Source: Hyphomicrobiales bacterium (GTDB lineage Bacteria > Pseudomonadota > Alphaproteobacteria > Rhizobiales > Devosiaceae). From it: a stretch of DNA of 64,000 nt. Below are positions 27,609 to 36,718 of the stretch, in pieces. The stretch spans positions 1-64,000 of the forward strand of contig SEEL01000002.1 in assembly GCA_004144345.1 (NCBI GenBank), given 5' to 3'. Each line of letters starts with the position of its first letter. The first letter of the stretch is position 1. Made by a program: the position numbers and the translations under genes. The notes beneath the pieces were generated by a model. The model ran no database searches. It had not been told where the DNA came from and saw nothing but the letters and a program-made list of their open reading frames with translations.

Positions 27609-28309
27609 CGTCTGCCTCCATCAAGCGCAGTGATGTGAACCGCATCATGCGCGAGAGCGACAAATTCATCCGCTCGTTCGGCTACATCATGCCGCCCTTC
27701 GCCTATTGGTCGCCGTCCGAGTTCAAGGCCCGCAAGGCCGAGGCCCAGGCGATCATCGACCATAACCTGGGTTGGGACATCACCGACTACGGGCTGGGCG
27801 AATTCGACAAGACGGGCCTGTTCCTGTTCACCGTGCGCAACGGCAACAATGCCGATCTGAGCAAGGGCCGCGGCATGCTCTATGCCGAAAAGGCGATGAT
27901 CTCGCGCCAGGACCAGTATTCGCCGATGCACCGGCACAACCTCAAGGCCGAGGACATCATCAACCGCGGCGGCGGCACGCTGGTGATCGAGCTGTTCGGC
28001 GATACGGGCGGTCTATGCGACCGCTCGAAGGGCACGGTGGTCTATACCGACGGCATCCGCCGCGAGCTCGAAGCCGGCCACAAGCTGAAGCTCGCGCCGG
28101 GCGAGAGCGTCACGCTCATGCCCAATGAGCACTGGCATGCGTTCTGGGGCGAAGGCGGCGATGTGTTCGTCGGCGAAGTCTCGACGGTCAATGACGACAA
28201 CACCGACAATGTGTTCGAGGACCCGCGCATCTCCCGCTTCGGCGGCATCGAGGAAGACGAGGAGCCGTGGCACCTGCTGGTGTCCGACTACGCAAAATGG
28301 CTCGGTTGA
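27605..28309 (+). CDS. D-lyxose / D-mannose isomerase
   Basis: A 234-residue cupin-type aldose isomerase of the D-lyxose ketol-isomerase family (EC 5.3.1.15), which interconverts D-lyxose with D-xylulose and D-mannose with D-fructose. Metal ligands are readable as His109 and His111 (PMHRHNLKAEDII), Glu116 and a His in NEHWHAFWG. With a beta-mannosidase upstream, isomerising mannose to fructose is the likely job. The start overlaps the DUF6580 gene by 4 bp (ATGA). A GC hairpin without a T-run lies at 28344-28363 after its stop. Confidence 0.85.
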   Translation: MTSASIKRSDVNRIMRESDKFIRSFGYIMPPFAYWSPSEFKARKAEAQAIIDHNLGWDITDYGLGEFDKTGLFLFTVRNGNNADLSKGRGMLYAEKAMISRQDQYSPMHRHNLKAEDIINRGGGTLVIELFGDTGGLCDRSKGTVVYTDGIRRELEAGHKLKLAPGESVTLMPNEHWHAFWGEGGDVFVGEVSTVNDDNTDNVFEDPRISRFGGIEEDEEPWHLLVSDYAKWLG

Positions 28310-28375
28310 CAGGGTGCGCGTCCTGCCGCAACGATTGAGGTAACGCCGCACTTCCTTGCGGCGCGGATTCCCTCC

Positions 28376-29296
28376 ATGTCCTCTCACGTCAGGCCGATCG
28401 AAGAGCGCCGCCTCACCGGCATCGCCTTCATTCTGATCGGCTATTTCTTCTTCACGATCATCGACAGCTGCGCCAAATGGCTGTCCCTCAATGGCGGCAT
28501 GCCGACGACGCAAGTCGTCTTCGTGCGCTATGCGGGGCAGCTGCTGTTCTGTACGGCGATCTTCCTGCCCATACGCGGCGTCGAACTGGTCCGCACCCGC
28601 AGCCCGAAACTCGAAATTCTGCGAGCGCTGAGTCTCCTTGGCTCGACGGTCAGCAATTTCCTCGCCGTGCGCTATCTGCCGCTGACCGTCACCGGCTCGA
28701 TCGCCTTCACGATGCCCCTGATCCTGTGCGCCCTCTCGATCCCGCTGCTCGGCGAGCATGTCGGCTGGCGGCGCTGGCTCGCAATCTGCGTCGGCTTCAT
28801 CGGCGTGCTGATCATCGTGCGACCGGGCACCGAAGCCTTCCACCCGGCGATCTTCGCCTCGCTGTCGGGCGCGGTGTTCACCGCCTTCTATATGCTGCTG
28901 ACGCGCAAGCTTGCCGGCGTCGACTCCACCACGACGCAGCAATTCTACGGCGCGCTGGTCGCGAGCCTCGTCATTGCCGGCTTCGCCATCAATGGCTGGG
29001 TCTGGCCGACCACGACCGGCAGCTGGGTGGCGTTCGTGCTGATCGGCATTTCCGCCCTGATCGGCCACCAGTTCCTGACGACGGCGCATCGCTACGCCCC
29101 GGCAACGGTGCTGGCGCCGTTCAGCTATTTGCAGATCATCTTCATGACCGCGGCGAGCTGGTTGGTCTTCAACCAGCCGCCGGACATGTGGATCTTCCTC
29201 GGCGCGCCGATCGTCATTGCGTCGGGCCTCTATATCTGGCTGCGCGAACGGCAGCTGTCGCGATCGGTGGTCACCAGCATGACCACGCAGGACTGA
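28376..29296 (+). CDS. EamA/DMT-superfamily transporter
   Basis: A 306-residue membrane protein with the ten-helix, two-repeat EamA layout, for example GIAFILIGYFFFTIIDSCAK at the start and YAPATVLAPFSYLQIIFMTA in the second repeat. These are drug/metabolite transporters of varied substrate, often exporters of amino acids or sugars. It follows the isomerase gene by 66 bp and might belong to the same transcript, but nothing specific links it to mannose. The start ATG has no strong ribosome-binding site. Confidence 0.82.
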   Translation: MSSHVRPIEERRLTGIAFILIGYFFFTIIDSCAKWLSLNGGMPTTQVVFVRYAGQLLFCTAIFLPIRGVELVRTRSPKLEILRALSLLGSTVSNFLAVRYLPLTVTGSIAFTMPLILCALSIPLLGEHVGWRRWLAICVGFIGVLIIVRPGTEAFHPAIFASLSGAVFTAFYMLLTRKLAGVDSTTTQQFYGALVASLVIAGFAINGWVWPTTTGSWVAFVLIGISALIGHQFLTTAHRYAPATVLAPFSYLQIIFMTAASWLVFNQPPDMWIFLGAPIVIASGLYIWLRERQLSRSVVTSMTTQD

Positions 29297-29392
29297 CGCC
29301 TCAACGGCCAACGGCGTTTGTGATCGTTTCCCCCGTTGCGCAGGCCGCAGCGCCCCCGTAAATTTGCCGGTGGGTTCAGGGGGAGCGACGCA

Positions 29393-30778
29393 ATGCCGGT
29401 TAAGCTGATCGACGCGAGGATCCCGGACTTCGGGGTGCCCGCGGCTGGCGTTGACTTGCCGCGCGGGATTTACGCCCGGCGCCTCGATGCCCTGCTGAAA
29501 GCCCGGCGGGCGAGCGGCATCGATACGCTGCTGATCTACGCCGACCGCGAGCACTCGGCCAATCTCACCTGGCTCACCGGCTTTGATCCCCGCTTCGAGG
29601 AAGCGCTGCTGATCCTGCCGGCCGGTGACGTGCCGACCATCCTCGCCGGCCCTGAAAATCTCAGCCGGGCGCAGAACGCCACCATCGAAGTGTCGGCGCG
29701 GCTCTATCCGCCCTTCGGGCTGATGGGCCAGGACAGGACGCAGACGCCGGACCTCGAGGAAGTGCTGACCAGCGCCGGCATCGCCGCCGGGCAGCGCGTT
29801 GGCGTGCTGGGGTGGAAATATTTCGGGCCGCATGAGGCCAAGAAGCCGGAGGCGTGGTTCGAGACCCCGGCCTACATCATCGACACGCTGCGCAAGATCG
29901 TCGGCGAACAGGGCCGCGTGGTGAATGCCAATGCGCTGACGATGGATTCGAGCAATGGCCTGCGCGCCATCAACGAAGTCGAGCAGATCGCGCAATTCGA
30001 GTACGGCGCCGTCATGGCGTCGGAGGGACTGAAGGCGCTCTACCGCAACTTCAAGCCGGGCATGAGCGAGATCGCGGCGGTACAGGCGATGGGTCTCGGC
30101 GCCCTGCCCCATTCGTGTCACACGATGCTGTCGACCGGCGCGCGCCTTGTCGGCCTCAACAGCCCGTCGGGCAAGATTGTCGAGCGCGGCGATCCGCTGA
30201 CCAGTGCGGTGGGCTATTGGGGCGGGCTGTCGAGCCGTATCGCCTTTGTGGTGGAAGATGCCGCCGAACTGCCGGCCAATGCGGCGGACTGGCTCGAGCG
30301 ACTGGCGATGCCGTATTTTGCCTGTGCGGCGGAGTGGTACGAGACCATCGGCATCGGCGTCACCGGCGGTACGCTCGACGCGATTGCGCGCAAGCATCTC
30401 GGAACACCGTTCTTCAATCTGATCCTCAACCCCGGCCACCTCATCCATCTCGATGAATGGATGAACACGCCAGTCTATCCGGGCTCGACCGAGACGCTCA
30501 GATCTGGCCAGGCGATCCAGTGCGATATCATCCCGGCGGCTGGTCATCCCTATTACGGCGCCAATATCGAGGACGGGATCGCCCTGCTCGACGAGCGGGG
30601 CCGGGCCGAACTGAGGGACAAGTTCCCCGCGGTCGCCGCCCGCGTCGAGGCGCGCCGCGCCTTCATGGCCGATGTGCTGGGGATCAGGCTCAAGCCGGAA
30701 GTCATGCCGCTCTCGAATCTGGCGGCGGCCTATCCGCCGTTCCTGCTCGCGCCGGATCGGCTGATGGCAAAGCGCTAG
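29393..30778 (+). CDS. M24-family creatinase/prolidase-like protein, metal site mostly lost
   Basis: A 461-residue protein with the N-terminal creatinase domain (LDALLKARRASGIDTLLIYA, HSANLTWLTGF) and the C-terminal pita-bread fold (EVEQIAQFEYGAVMASEGL; HTMLSTGARLVGLNSP). In metallopeptidases the segment GD...DAG...DITR carries two Asp ligands; here it reads GDPLTSAVGYWGGLSSR, with neither. The ligand His is kept (NPGHLIHLDEW) and the last Glu (NIEDGIAL) is kept, but the EPG glutamate is replaced (CDIIPAAG). It is therefore probably not a metal peptidase; creatinase is a metal-free precedent. The start is the ATG after GGGGGAG. Its 3' end overlaps the convergent NDH-2 gene by 77 bp. Confidence 0.75.
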   Translation: MPVKLIDARIPDFGVPAAGVDLPRGIYARRLDALLKARRASGIDTLLIYADREHSANLTWLTGFDPRFEEALLILPAGDVPTILAGPENLSRAQNATIEVSARLYPPFGLMGQDRTQTPDLEEVLTSAGIAAGQRVGVLGWKYFGPHEAKKPEAWFETPAYIIDTLRKIVGEQGRVVNANALTMDSSNGLRAINEVEQIAQFEYGAVMASEGLKALYRNFKPGMSEIAAVQAMGLGALPHSCHTMLSTGARLVGLNSPSGKIVERGDPLTSAVGYWGGLSSRIAFVVEDAAELPANAADWLERLAMPYFACAAEWYETIGIGVTGGTLDAIARKHLGTPFFNLILNPGHLIHLDEWMNTPVYPGSTETLRSGQAIQCDIIPAAGHPYYGANIEDGIALLDERGRAELRDKFPAVAARVEARRAFMADVLGIRLKPEVMPLSNLAAAYPPFLLAPDRLMAKR

Positions 30779-32030
30779 TCGGCGCGTCCTGCGTGATGAG
30801 CCGGGCGCTGCGATAGCCGGTGAGGTAGATCCAGAGCCAGTTGAGGGCGATGAAGATGCGATTCTTCAGCCCGATCAGGAAGTAGATGTGGGCAAGGCCC
30901 CAGACCCACCAGCCGACCCAGCCGGTAAGTTGCAGCCAGCCGAAATCGATCAGCGCGCGGCTGCGGCCGATGGTGGCGATATCGCCCAGGTGCTTGTAGC
31001 GGAACGACATCGCCTCGGCCCGGCCCGCCAGCCGCGCCTTGATGACCCGCGCCGCGTGGCGGCCGCCCTGCTTGGCGGCGTCGCCGATACCGGGCACCGG
31101 CTTGCCGGCGGAAGTCGCGGCAGTCACCGTGTCGCCGACGGCGAAGATGTTGGGGTGGCCGGGCACGCTGAGATCGGGGCTGACCTTCACCCGGCCGGCC
31201 CGGTCGGCCTCGACACCGAGCCATCCTGCGGCGGGTGACGCCAGCACGCCGGCGGCCCAGATGATGGTTTCCGACTGGAGCGTGGTGCCGCCGAAATCGA
31301 CGCCATTGGCATGCACCGCGGTGACGGCCTGTCCCAGTTGCACATCGACGCCGAGTTCGCGCAGCGCCTTGTCGGCATAGGCCGACATTTCCGGCTGGAA
31401 GGTGGCTAGGACGCGCGGGCCCGCTTCGATGAGGACGACACGCGCCTCCTCTGGCTGGATGTTGCGGAAGTCGTTGCGCAGCGTAATGCGGGCGAGCTCG
31501 ATGATGGCGCCGGCGAGCTCGACGCCGGTCGGACCGGCACCGATGATGACGAAGGTCAGCTGGGCCCGGCGGCGCGCCGGATCGGTCCCGAGTTCGGCGC
31601 GCTCGAACGCCATCAGCAGGCGCCGCCGCATGGCAGTGGCGTCCTCGAGGGTCTTGAGGCCAGGGGCGAAGGGCTCCCAATCGTCATGGCCGAAATAGGC
31701 ATGCTGGGCGCCGGTGGCGAGGATCAGATAGTCGAACGGCACGCTGCCGCCGCCTTCGAGCAGCACCGCGCGCGCGGCCGTATCGACGCTCTCGACCCGG
31801 CCGAGCAGCGTCGTGATCTCGCGGCGGCGGTGGACGAGCTGGCGGATCGGCCAGGCGATCTCGGACGGGCCGAGCGAGGCGGTCGCCACCTGGTAGAGCA
31901 GCGGCTGGAAGAGGTGATGGTTGCGGCGGTCGATCAGGGTGATGTCGGCATCGACGCCGCGCAATTCCTGGACGGCGGCCAGACCGCCAAATCCACCCCC
32001 GATGACGACGATTTTCGGCTTCTGAGTCAT
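30702..32030 (-). CDS. ndh: Type II NADH:quinone dehydrogenase
   Basis: A 442-residue single-subunit, non-proton-pumping NADH dehydrogenase. The FAD-binding motif VVIGGGFGGLAAVQEL is at the N-terminus and the NADH-binding one (VIIGAGPTGVELAG) is central; NHHLFQPLLYQVATASLGPS and IFAVGDTVTA are typical. The C-terminal region GWWVWGLAHIYFLIGLKNRI anchors it to the membrane. I start at MTQKPKIVVIGGG; earlier in-frame starts add a basic, non-conserved leader. The last about 30 residues lie over the 3' end of the M24 gene and are Pro/Ala-rich, an unusual tail. Confidence 0.85.
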   Translation of the reverse strand: MTQKPKIVVIGGGFGGLAAVQELRGVDADITLIDRRNHHLFQPLLYQVATASLGPSEIAWPIRQLVHRRREITTLLGRVESVDTAARAVLLEGGGSVPFDYLILATGAQHAYFGHDDWEPFAPGLKTLEDATAMRRRLLMAFERAELGTDPARRRAQLTFVIIGAGPTGVELAGAIIELARITLRNDFRNIQPEEARVVLIEAGPRVLATFQPEMSAYADKALRELGVDVQLGQAVTAVHANGVDFGGTTLQSETIIWAAGVLASPAAGWLGVEADRAGRVKVSPDLSVPGHPNIFAVGDTVTAATSAGKPVPGIGDAAKQGGRHAARVIKARLAGRAEAMSFRYKHLGDIATIGRSRALIDFGWLQLTGWVGWWVWGLAHIYFLIGLKNRIFIALNWLWIYLTGYRSARLITQDAPTSALPSADPARAGTADRPPPDSRAA

Positions 32031-32225
32031 GGTTCTCACCACTTCCTTCGCCCCACGCCGCATGTAGTGCCTGCGACAGGCTGTCGCAATCGGGCGAGGC
32101 ATCTCCTGCAGCAACCAAGCCATGCGTTTTGTGAACCGCGCCGGACGGTCGCGGTTCACTTTTGCCGCTGAACGCAAGGCAGCTGCCGAGAGAACTCGTC
32201 GTCCGTTTGGCTGCCGTTATCGGCG

Positions 32226-34766
32226 TCACTCCGCCCGGAGAAAGGCGGCGGGTCGCCCCGACAGCGCGCTCCATGTCGTCAGGGCGCCCACTGCTATCGT
32301 GAGGCTGATGGCGCCGCAGGTGATGAGGACCAGCAGTGCAGGGTCAACCACGAAGTCGATCTGAATGACCCGGGTCGCGACGAGCCACGCGCCGGCTATG
32401 CCAAGGCCCGTCGCGAAGAGAGCGGACAGCAGGCCCAGCAGTCCGTACTCGATGGCAAAAATGCCCAGCAGCCGGCTCCGAGTCGCGCCCAGAACCTTGT
32501 GGACCACCGCATCGGATTCGCGCTGCCGTCGCCCCGCGCTCAAGGCGCCTGCGAGAACGAGCAAACCGCTTACGAGAGCCAGTCCGCCGATGATTGCAAC
32601 GGCATTCACCACCGCGGTGATGACGGCCGTGATCGCGCCCAGCGCGTCGGAAACCGGCAGCACCATGAGCTCGGGGTAACTGGCCAAGAGCATGGACTGA
32701 ACCGCGTCCTCCTCCTCGGGCGCGGTCTTCAACAGGCCCAGATAGCTCATCGGGAAGTCATCGAGCGCGCCCGGGGAAAGGACGAAGGTGAAGTTCATGT
32801 TGCCGCCGCGCCATTCATAGGTGACGAAATTGGCGATGGTAGCCACCACGGGTTGGCCGAACAAGTTGAACTCAACCCGGTCGCCCAGTTTCAGCCCGAG
32901 ATTGTTCCGCAGTCCGTTGAAGACGGACACCAGGGGATCACCGCTGTAGTCGGACGGCCACCATAGCCCCTCGACGATACGGGATTGCTCGGGCAGCTCC
33001 GGTGAATAGGTGAGCGGCATTTCGCTGTCGACCAGCAGTGAGGATTCGGCCGGCAGGTTCGGAAGCTCTGCGAGCGGCGCGTCGTTGATGGCGGTCAGCG
33101 CTCCCCTGAGCATGGGGGCGAGCTTGAAGCTCTCGATGCGCGGGTCGGCCTGCGAGAGGTCCGTGAGCGATACCGCCTCATCCTCGAACAGATCCATGAA
33201 GACGAAACTCGGCACTGCCGTCTCCGCCTCGCCATTGAGCTGCCGGCGCAGGTTGGTATCGACCAGCGCAATCATCAGCAGCAGGGCAAGACCAAGCCCC
33301 AGCGACAGCATCACAGTGGGTGCGGGCGCACCGGGGCGATAGATGTTCTGCAGCGCATGGCGTATCGGCAGCGCGGACGGCGGAGGCAATGCCTTGAGCC
33401 CGGCCTGGATCAGGAACGCAGCTATCCGCAATATGGCGAAAGCGGCGATTGCCCCGGCGGCGCAATAAAGGACCAGTTGCGGCCTGCCGGTGGTCAGCAC
33501 GGCGAGGCCGATCAGGCCGCCAGCCGCGAGCAGCAGCGGCAGAGACGTCGCGGGCTTGGCAATTTCACGCCAGCTCAACCGGCCCGCGCTGCCAGCCCCC
33601 GCCGAACGGAACAGTATCGCCGGCCGCAGTGCGCGAGCGCGCTGCAAAGGCAGGTAAGCGAAAGCAAAGCTGCTCAACAATCCGAACATCATCGCAATGC
33701 CGAGCGCCCTCCAGTCGATCTGGGGCTCTACTGCGATGCCAAAGGAAGTCCCGATGGGAGGCAGCACCAGCAAGGTCATGGCTGCGCCGAAGGCGAGGCC
33801 GATCAGGATGCCGATCAGCGCCAGAATCGCGACCTGCGTAAGGAAGTGAACAAGAATACGGTTGCCCGTCGCGCCAAGACTCTTGAGCGTCGCGATCGCC
33901 CCCTGCCGGTCGGTAAGGTAAGCGGTGATCGCGTTGCTCACGCCAATCCCGCCGACCAGCAGAACGGCGAGACCAACCACGGTAAGGAAGCGCGAGAAGA
34001 GGTCGAAGAAACGCGCCAGATCCGACGTCGCCTCCGGCGCCGATTTCACCTGCCATCCCGCCGACGGAAACGCCGTCTTGAACGCAGTCTCCGCCGCGTC
34101 GAAACTGAACTCCGGGTGAAGCAGAAGCTTGTAGCGGTAACGCGCGATGGTGCCCGGTGGCAGAATGTCCGCCTCGAGCAGCCCCGCGAGCGGGACCAGA
34201 GCGGGGATGCTGAACGTCACGCCGCGCGTCAGCTGGTCCGGCAGCTCCTCAAGCACGCCGCGAATCTGGAACCGCGCGCTGCCGATCGAAACCTCGTCAC
34301 CGATCACAGCCCCCAGCCGCTCGATGGCCAGCGAATCGACCACGAGTCCGAACACGCCATCACGCTCGGCGAGAATCTCGTCCAGCGGTCCGCCGACACC
34401 TCCGATCGTCACGCTGCCGAGCAGCGGATAGGTCGGCTCGACCGCTCGCAGGCTCAGCGTTGTCGTCGCCTCGTCCGCGCTGGCGCGGCCAAGCACCTCG
34501 ATGATCTCGGCAACAGCGCCATGCTCCTCGAGCACCGCGCGCTCTTCCGGCGTGGCCCGACGGTAGGAAAGCTGCGCCTCGAGATCGCCGCCCAGCATCG
34601 CCCGCGCATCCTGGGTGAGGCCGGACTGGAGCGCCGTCGACACGCCGCCGACCGTCGCGATGGTGCCCACACCCAGCGCCACGCAGGCGAACAATATGCC
34701 GAAGCGCCGGAGATCTTTTCCGAGGTCGGTGAACGCCACGCGCAGCCAGCTCGCGATGATCTTCAT
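32226..34766 (-). CDS. MacB/FtsX-type ABC transporter permease (YbbP-like)
   Basis: An 846-residue permease with two FtsX-like repeats. The first helix (FGILFACVALGVGTIATVGG, about 22-41) is followed by a periplasmic domain, three helices (for example VVGLAVLLVGGIGVSNAITA and ILALIGILIGLAFGAAMTLL), a middle helix pair, a second periplasmic domain and three C-terminal helices ending near LVLITCGAISLTIAVGALTT. Long double-repeat permeases of this type (YbbP) move lipids or lipoproteins using a separate LolD-like ATPase. No such ATPase is within the window, which is odd. It is divergent from the sulfotransferase gene (134 bp) and lies in the lipid/polyketide block, so lipid export is a fair inference. 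Confidence 0.82.
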   Translation of the reverse strand: MKIIASWLRVAFTDLGKDLRRFGILFACVALGVGTIATVGGVSTALQSGLTQDARAMLGGDLEAQLSYRRATPEERAVLEEHGAVAEIIEVLGRASADEATTTLSLRAVEPTYPLLGSVTIGGVGGPLDEILAERDGVFGLVVDSLAIERLGAVIGDEVSIGSARFQIRGVLEELPDQLTRGVTFSIPALVPLAGLLEADILPPGTIARYRYKLLLHPEFSFDAAETAFKTAFPSAGWQVKSAPEATSDLARFFDLFSRFLTVVGLAVLLVGGIGVSNAITAYLTDRQGAIATLKSLGATGNRILVHFLTQVAILALIGILIGLAFGAAMTLLVLPPIGTSFGIAVEPQIDWRALGIAMMFGLLSSFAFAYLPLQRARALRPAILFRSAGAGSAGRLSWREIAKPATSLPLLLAAGGLIGLAVLTTGRPQLVLYCAAGAIAAFAILRIAAFLIQAGLKALPPPSALPIRHALQNIYRPGAPAPTVMLSLGLGLALLLMIALVDTNLRRQLNGEAETAVPSFVFMDLFEDEAVSLTDLSQADPRIESFKLAPMLRGALTAINDAPLAELPNLPAESSLLVDSEMPLTYSPELPEQSRIVEGLWWPSDYSGDPLVSVFNGLRNNLGLKLGDRVEFNLFGQPVVATIANFVTYEWRGGNMNFTFVLSPGALDDFPMSYLGLLKTAPEEEDAVQSMLLASYPELMVLPVSDALGAITAVITAVVNAVAIIGGLALVSGLLVLAGALSAGRRQRESDAVVHKVLGATRSRLLGIFAIEYGLLGLLSALFATGLGIAGAWLVATRVIQIDFVVDPALLVLITCGAISLTIAVGALTTWSALSGRPAAFLRAE

Positions 34767-34900
34767 GTATCCTTGGCTCCGGTGTTGATCGCGCGCGTCT
34801 GTTCCGCCAAAAAACTATCTGGCTGCGATGCCAGAAGATACTGCCTGATCGAAACGCATCGGCACATATTGCTGCGGGGTACTGGCGTCCTGTCTACTCC

Positions 34901-36076
34901 TTGCTCTCACCCGGGGAGGCTCGCCTGAAGACCGACAATCAAAGTACCGGGCTGCCCGCCGCCGGGAAAACCAAGAACCCGGTCCCGAAGAACTCCCTGC
35001 GCTTCTGGCACGGGATGCGCTTTTCCACCTGGTGGCGCGAACTGACGCTGAATCAGTTCGACGTGTCGCCCGGACGGTGGCGATGGCGCGCCATCGTGAT
35101 CACCATCACCTCGCTGTTCAACTCGCTGCTGGCCGCTCTCGATGGCCTGATCTATGGCCAGAGCGTCGAACGCGCCCCGCCGCCCCACGGCCCTATCTTC
35201 ATTCTCGGTCATTGGCGCTCGGGCACCACATATCTCCACGAACTGCTCACCTGCGACCCCGCGTACTCCTACCCCACTACCTATCGCTGCTTCGCGCCGC
35301 ACCACTTCCTGCTGACCGAGCGCGCGCTCAAGCCTCTGCTGGGGTTCCTGCTCCCCAAGCGGCGGCCCATGGATGATATGGCTGTGGGATGGGAGCGGCC
35401 AATGGAGGAGGAATTCGCCCTCGCCAATCTGGGCGTGCCGTCCCCCTACCTCGCGATCATGTTTCCCAATCGCGGCGCGCGGCACTCGGACTACCTCGCC
35501 CTCAACACGCTGGACGAGCCCTCTCTCAAATCGTGGAAGCGAGAATACCTGCGCTTCCTCAAGCGGCTTACGAAAGCCGATGATCGCCGGCTTGTCCTCA
35601 AATCCCCGACCAACACGGCGCGCCTAGGCCTGCTGCTCGACATGTTCCCCGATGCCAGGTTCATTCACCTCACGCGTGAGCCAAGTGAGCTCTACATTTC
35701 AACGCACAACATGTGGCAGTCGCTACACCGCGAGCAGGGCATGCAGGAGCTTGCCGGGAGCGACTGGCTCGGCCCATCGGTGCTCGACGCGCTCGACACG
35801 ATGTATGCCGCTTACTGTGAGGACCGGAGGCGGCTCGGACCGAACCAGCTTTTCGAGCTGTCCTATGAAGACCTGATCGCCGATCCGAAGGGGCAACTTG
35901 CGGCGATCTATGAGACGCTCGAACTCGGCGATTTCGGCCGGGCCGAACCAGCGCTCGATGCCTACCTATCGACCGTGCGCGACTATCGTCCCGGCAAGCT
36001 CCCGGTGCCTGCCGAGGCGCAGCAAGTGGTCAGCGACCGATGGGGGCACTACGCCGAAGCATTCGGATACAAATAG
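34901..36076 (+). CDS. Sulfotransferase family protein
   Basis: A PAPS-dependent sulfotransferase (391 residues from the TTG). The 5'-phosphosulfate loop is FILGHWRSGTTYLHELL (about 100-116) and the 3'-phosphate site RFIHLTREPSELYIST (about 253-268); LVLKSPTN carries a conserved Lys. A hydrophobic stretch at about 62-86 could attach it to the membrane. The start is uncertain: TTG at 34901 is the farthest, but GGGGAGG sits 7 bases before an in-frame CTG at 34925, and no ATG occurs before residue 39. In the context of a polyketide synthase and acyltransferase it may sulfate a lipid hydroxyl. Its end overlaps the convergent phosphopantetheinyl transferase gene by 28 bp. Confidence 0.82.
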   Translation: MLSPGEARLKTDNQSTGLPAAGKTKNPVPKNSLRFWHGMRFSTWWRELTLNQFDVSPGRWRWRAIVITITSLFNSLLAALDGLIYGQSVERAPPPHGPIFILGHWRSGTTYLHELLTCDPAYSYPTTYRCFAPHHFLLTERALKPLLGFLLPKRRPMDDMAVGWERPMEEEFALANLGVPSPYLAIMFPNRGARHSDYLALNTLDEPSLKSWKREYLRFLKRLTKADDRRLVLKSPTNTARLGLLLDMFPDARFIHLTREPSELYISTHNMWQSLHREQGMQELAGSDWLGPSVLDALDTMYAAYCEDRRRLGPNQLFELSYEDLIADPKGQLAAIYETLELGDFGRAEPALDAYLSTVRDYRPGKLPVPAEAQQVVSDRWGHYAEAFGYK

Positions 36077-36717
36077 CTCTCGGGCTCGAGACCGTTCACC
36101 GATACGATTGTAGCGGCGCCGCCATACCAGCACGCTCCGAAGAGACCGGCCGGAAGTTTCAGCACCGCAAGATGAAGGCCATCTGCACCGGTCTGTATCG
36201 ATGCTTCGATCTCTCGCGCGCGGGTCGGGCTGTCGAGCGCCTCCGCCAGCGTCAGCCCGTGACACTTCGTCCACGCCTCAATCACAGTCCATGCCTCGAT
36301 CGTGCGACTTCTGGCGGCCCGCCCCTCGCCCAGCACTCTCGCGACCCGCGCGATCAGATCGTGCTCGGGCACCGGGCGTTCGCCTTCGATATCGACGCCC
36401 ACGATGCCCCCATGATTGACCGCAATCGCCACATGGCTGCGGGTGTGCGACAGACTGAAGTCCGGTAACCCCGGCACGAAAGGCTTGCCCGCTTTGGTTC
36501 GTTGCAGGGCCGTATCAGCCGCGCCATTCCACCTTCTGGCGAGCTGCCGCAGCCCGCCACGCGACGCGGCAAAAACCCTTGCATCCAAGGGGTCGCGAAA
36601 GCCCCCCAGTCGCCGCTGTTCGGCGGGCGAGAGCTTTCCGGTTGCATGGCGCGCAAACTGCGCGCCATGCCGGTCGACGTCGATCAGCCAGACCTCGACC
36701 TGTGCTCTTTCTTGCAC
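36049..36717 (-). CDS. 4'-phosphopantetheinyl transferase (Sfp type)
   Basis: A 222-residue enzyme that would load the polyketide synthase ACP Ser with phosphopantetheine from CoA. Motifs are KPFVPGLPDFSLSHTRSHV, GVDIE with Mg ligands Asp109 and Glu111, and WTVIEAWTK with Glu147 and Lys151. The start is a GTG placed one base after the polyketide synthase TGA (TGACGTG), so translation is coupled and the enzyme is dedicated to that synthase. Confidence 0.88.
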   Translation of the reverse strand: MQERAQVEVWLIDVDRHGAQFARHATGKLSPAEQRRLGGFRDPLDARVFAASRGGLRQLARRWNGAADTALQRTKAGKPFVPGLPDFSLSHTRSHVAIAVNHGGIVGVDIEGERPVPEHDLIARVARVLGEGRAARSRTIEAWTVIEAWTKCHGLTLAEALDSPTRAREIEASIQTGADGLHLAVLKLPAGLFGACWYGGAATIVSVNGLEPESYLYPNASA

Positions 36718-36718
36718 G

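Noticed and set aside
28013-30547. 844-codon minus-strand frame across three genes
   Set aside because: Antisense to the isomerase, EamA and M24 genes, all of which carry family motifs; GC-rich DNA leaves antisense frames open.
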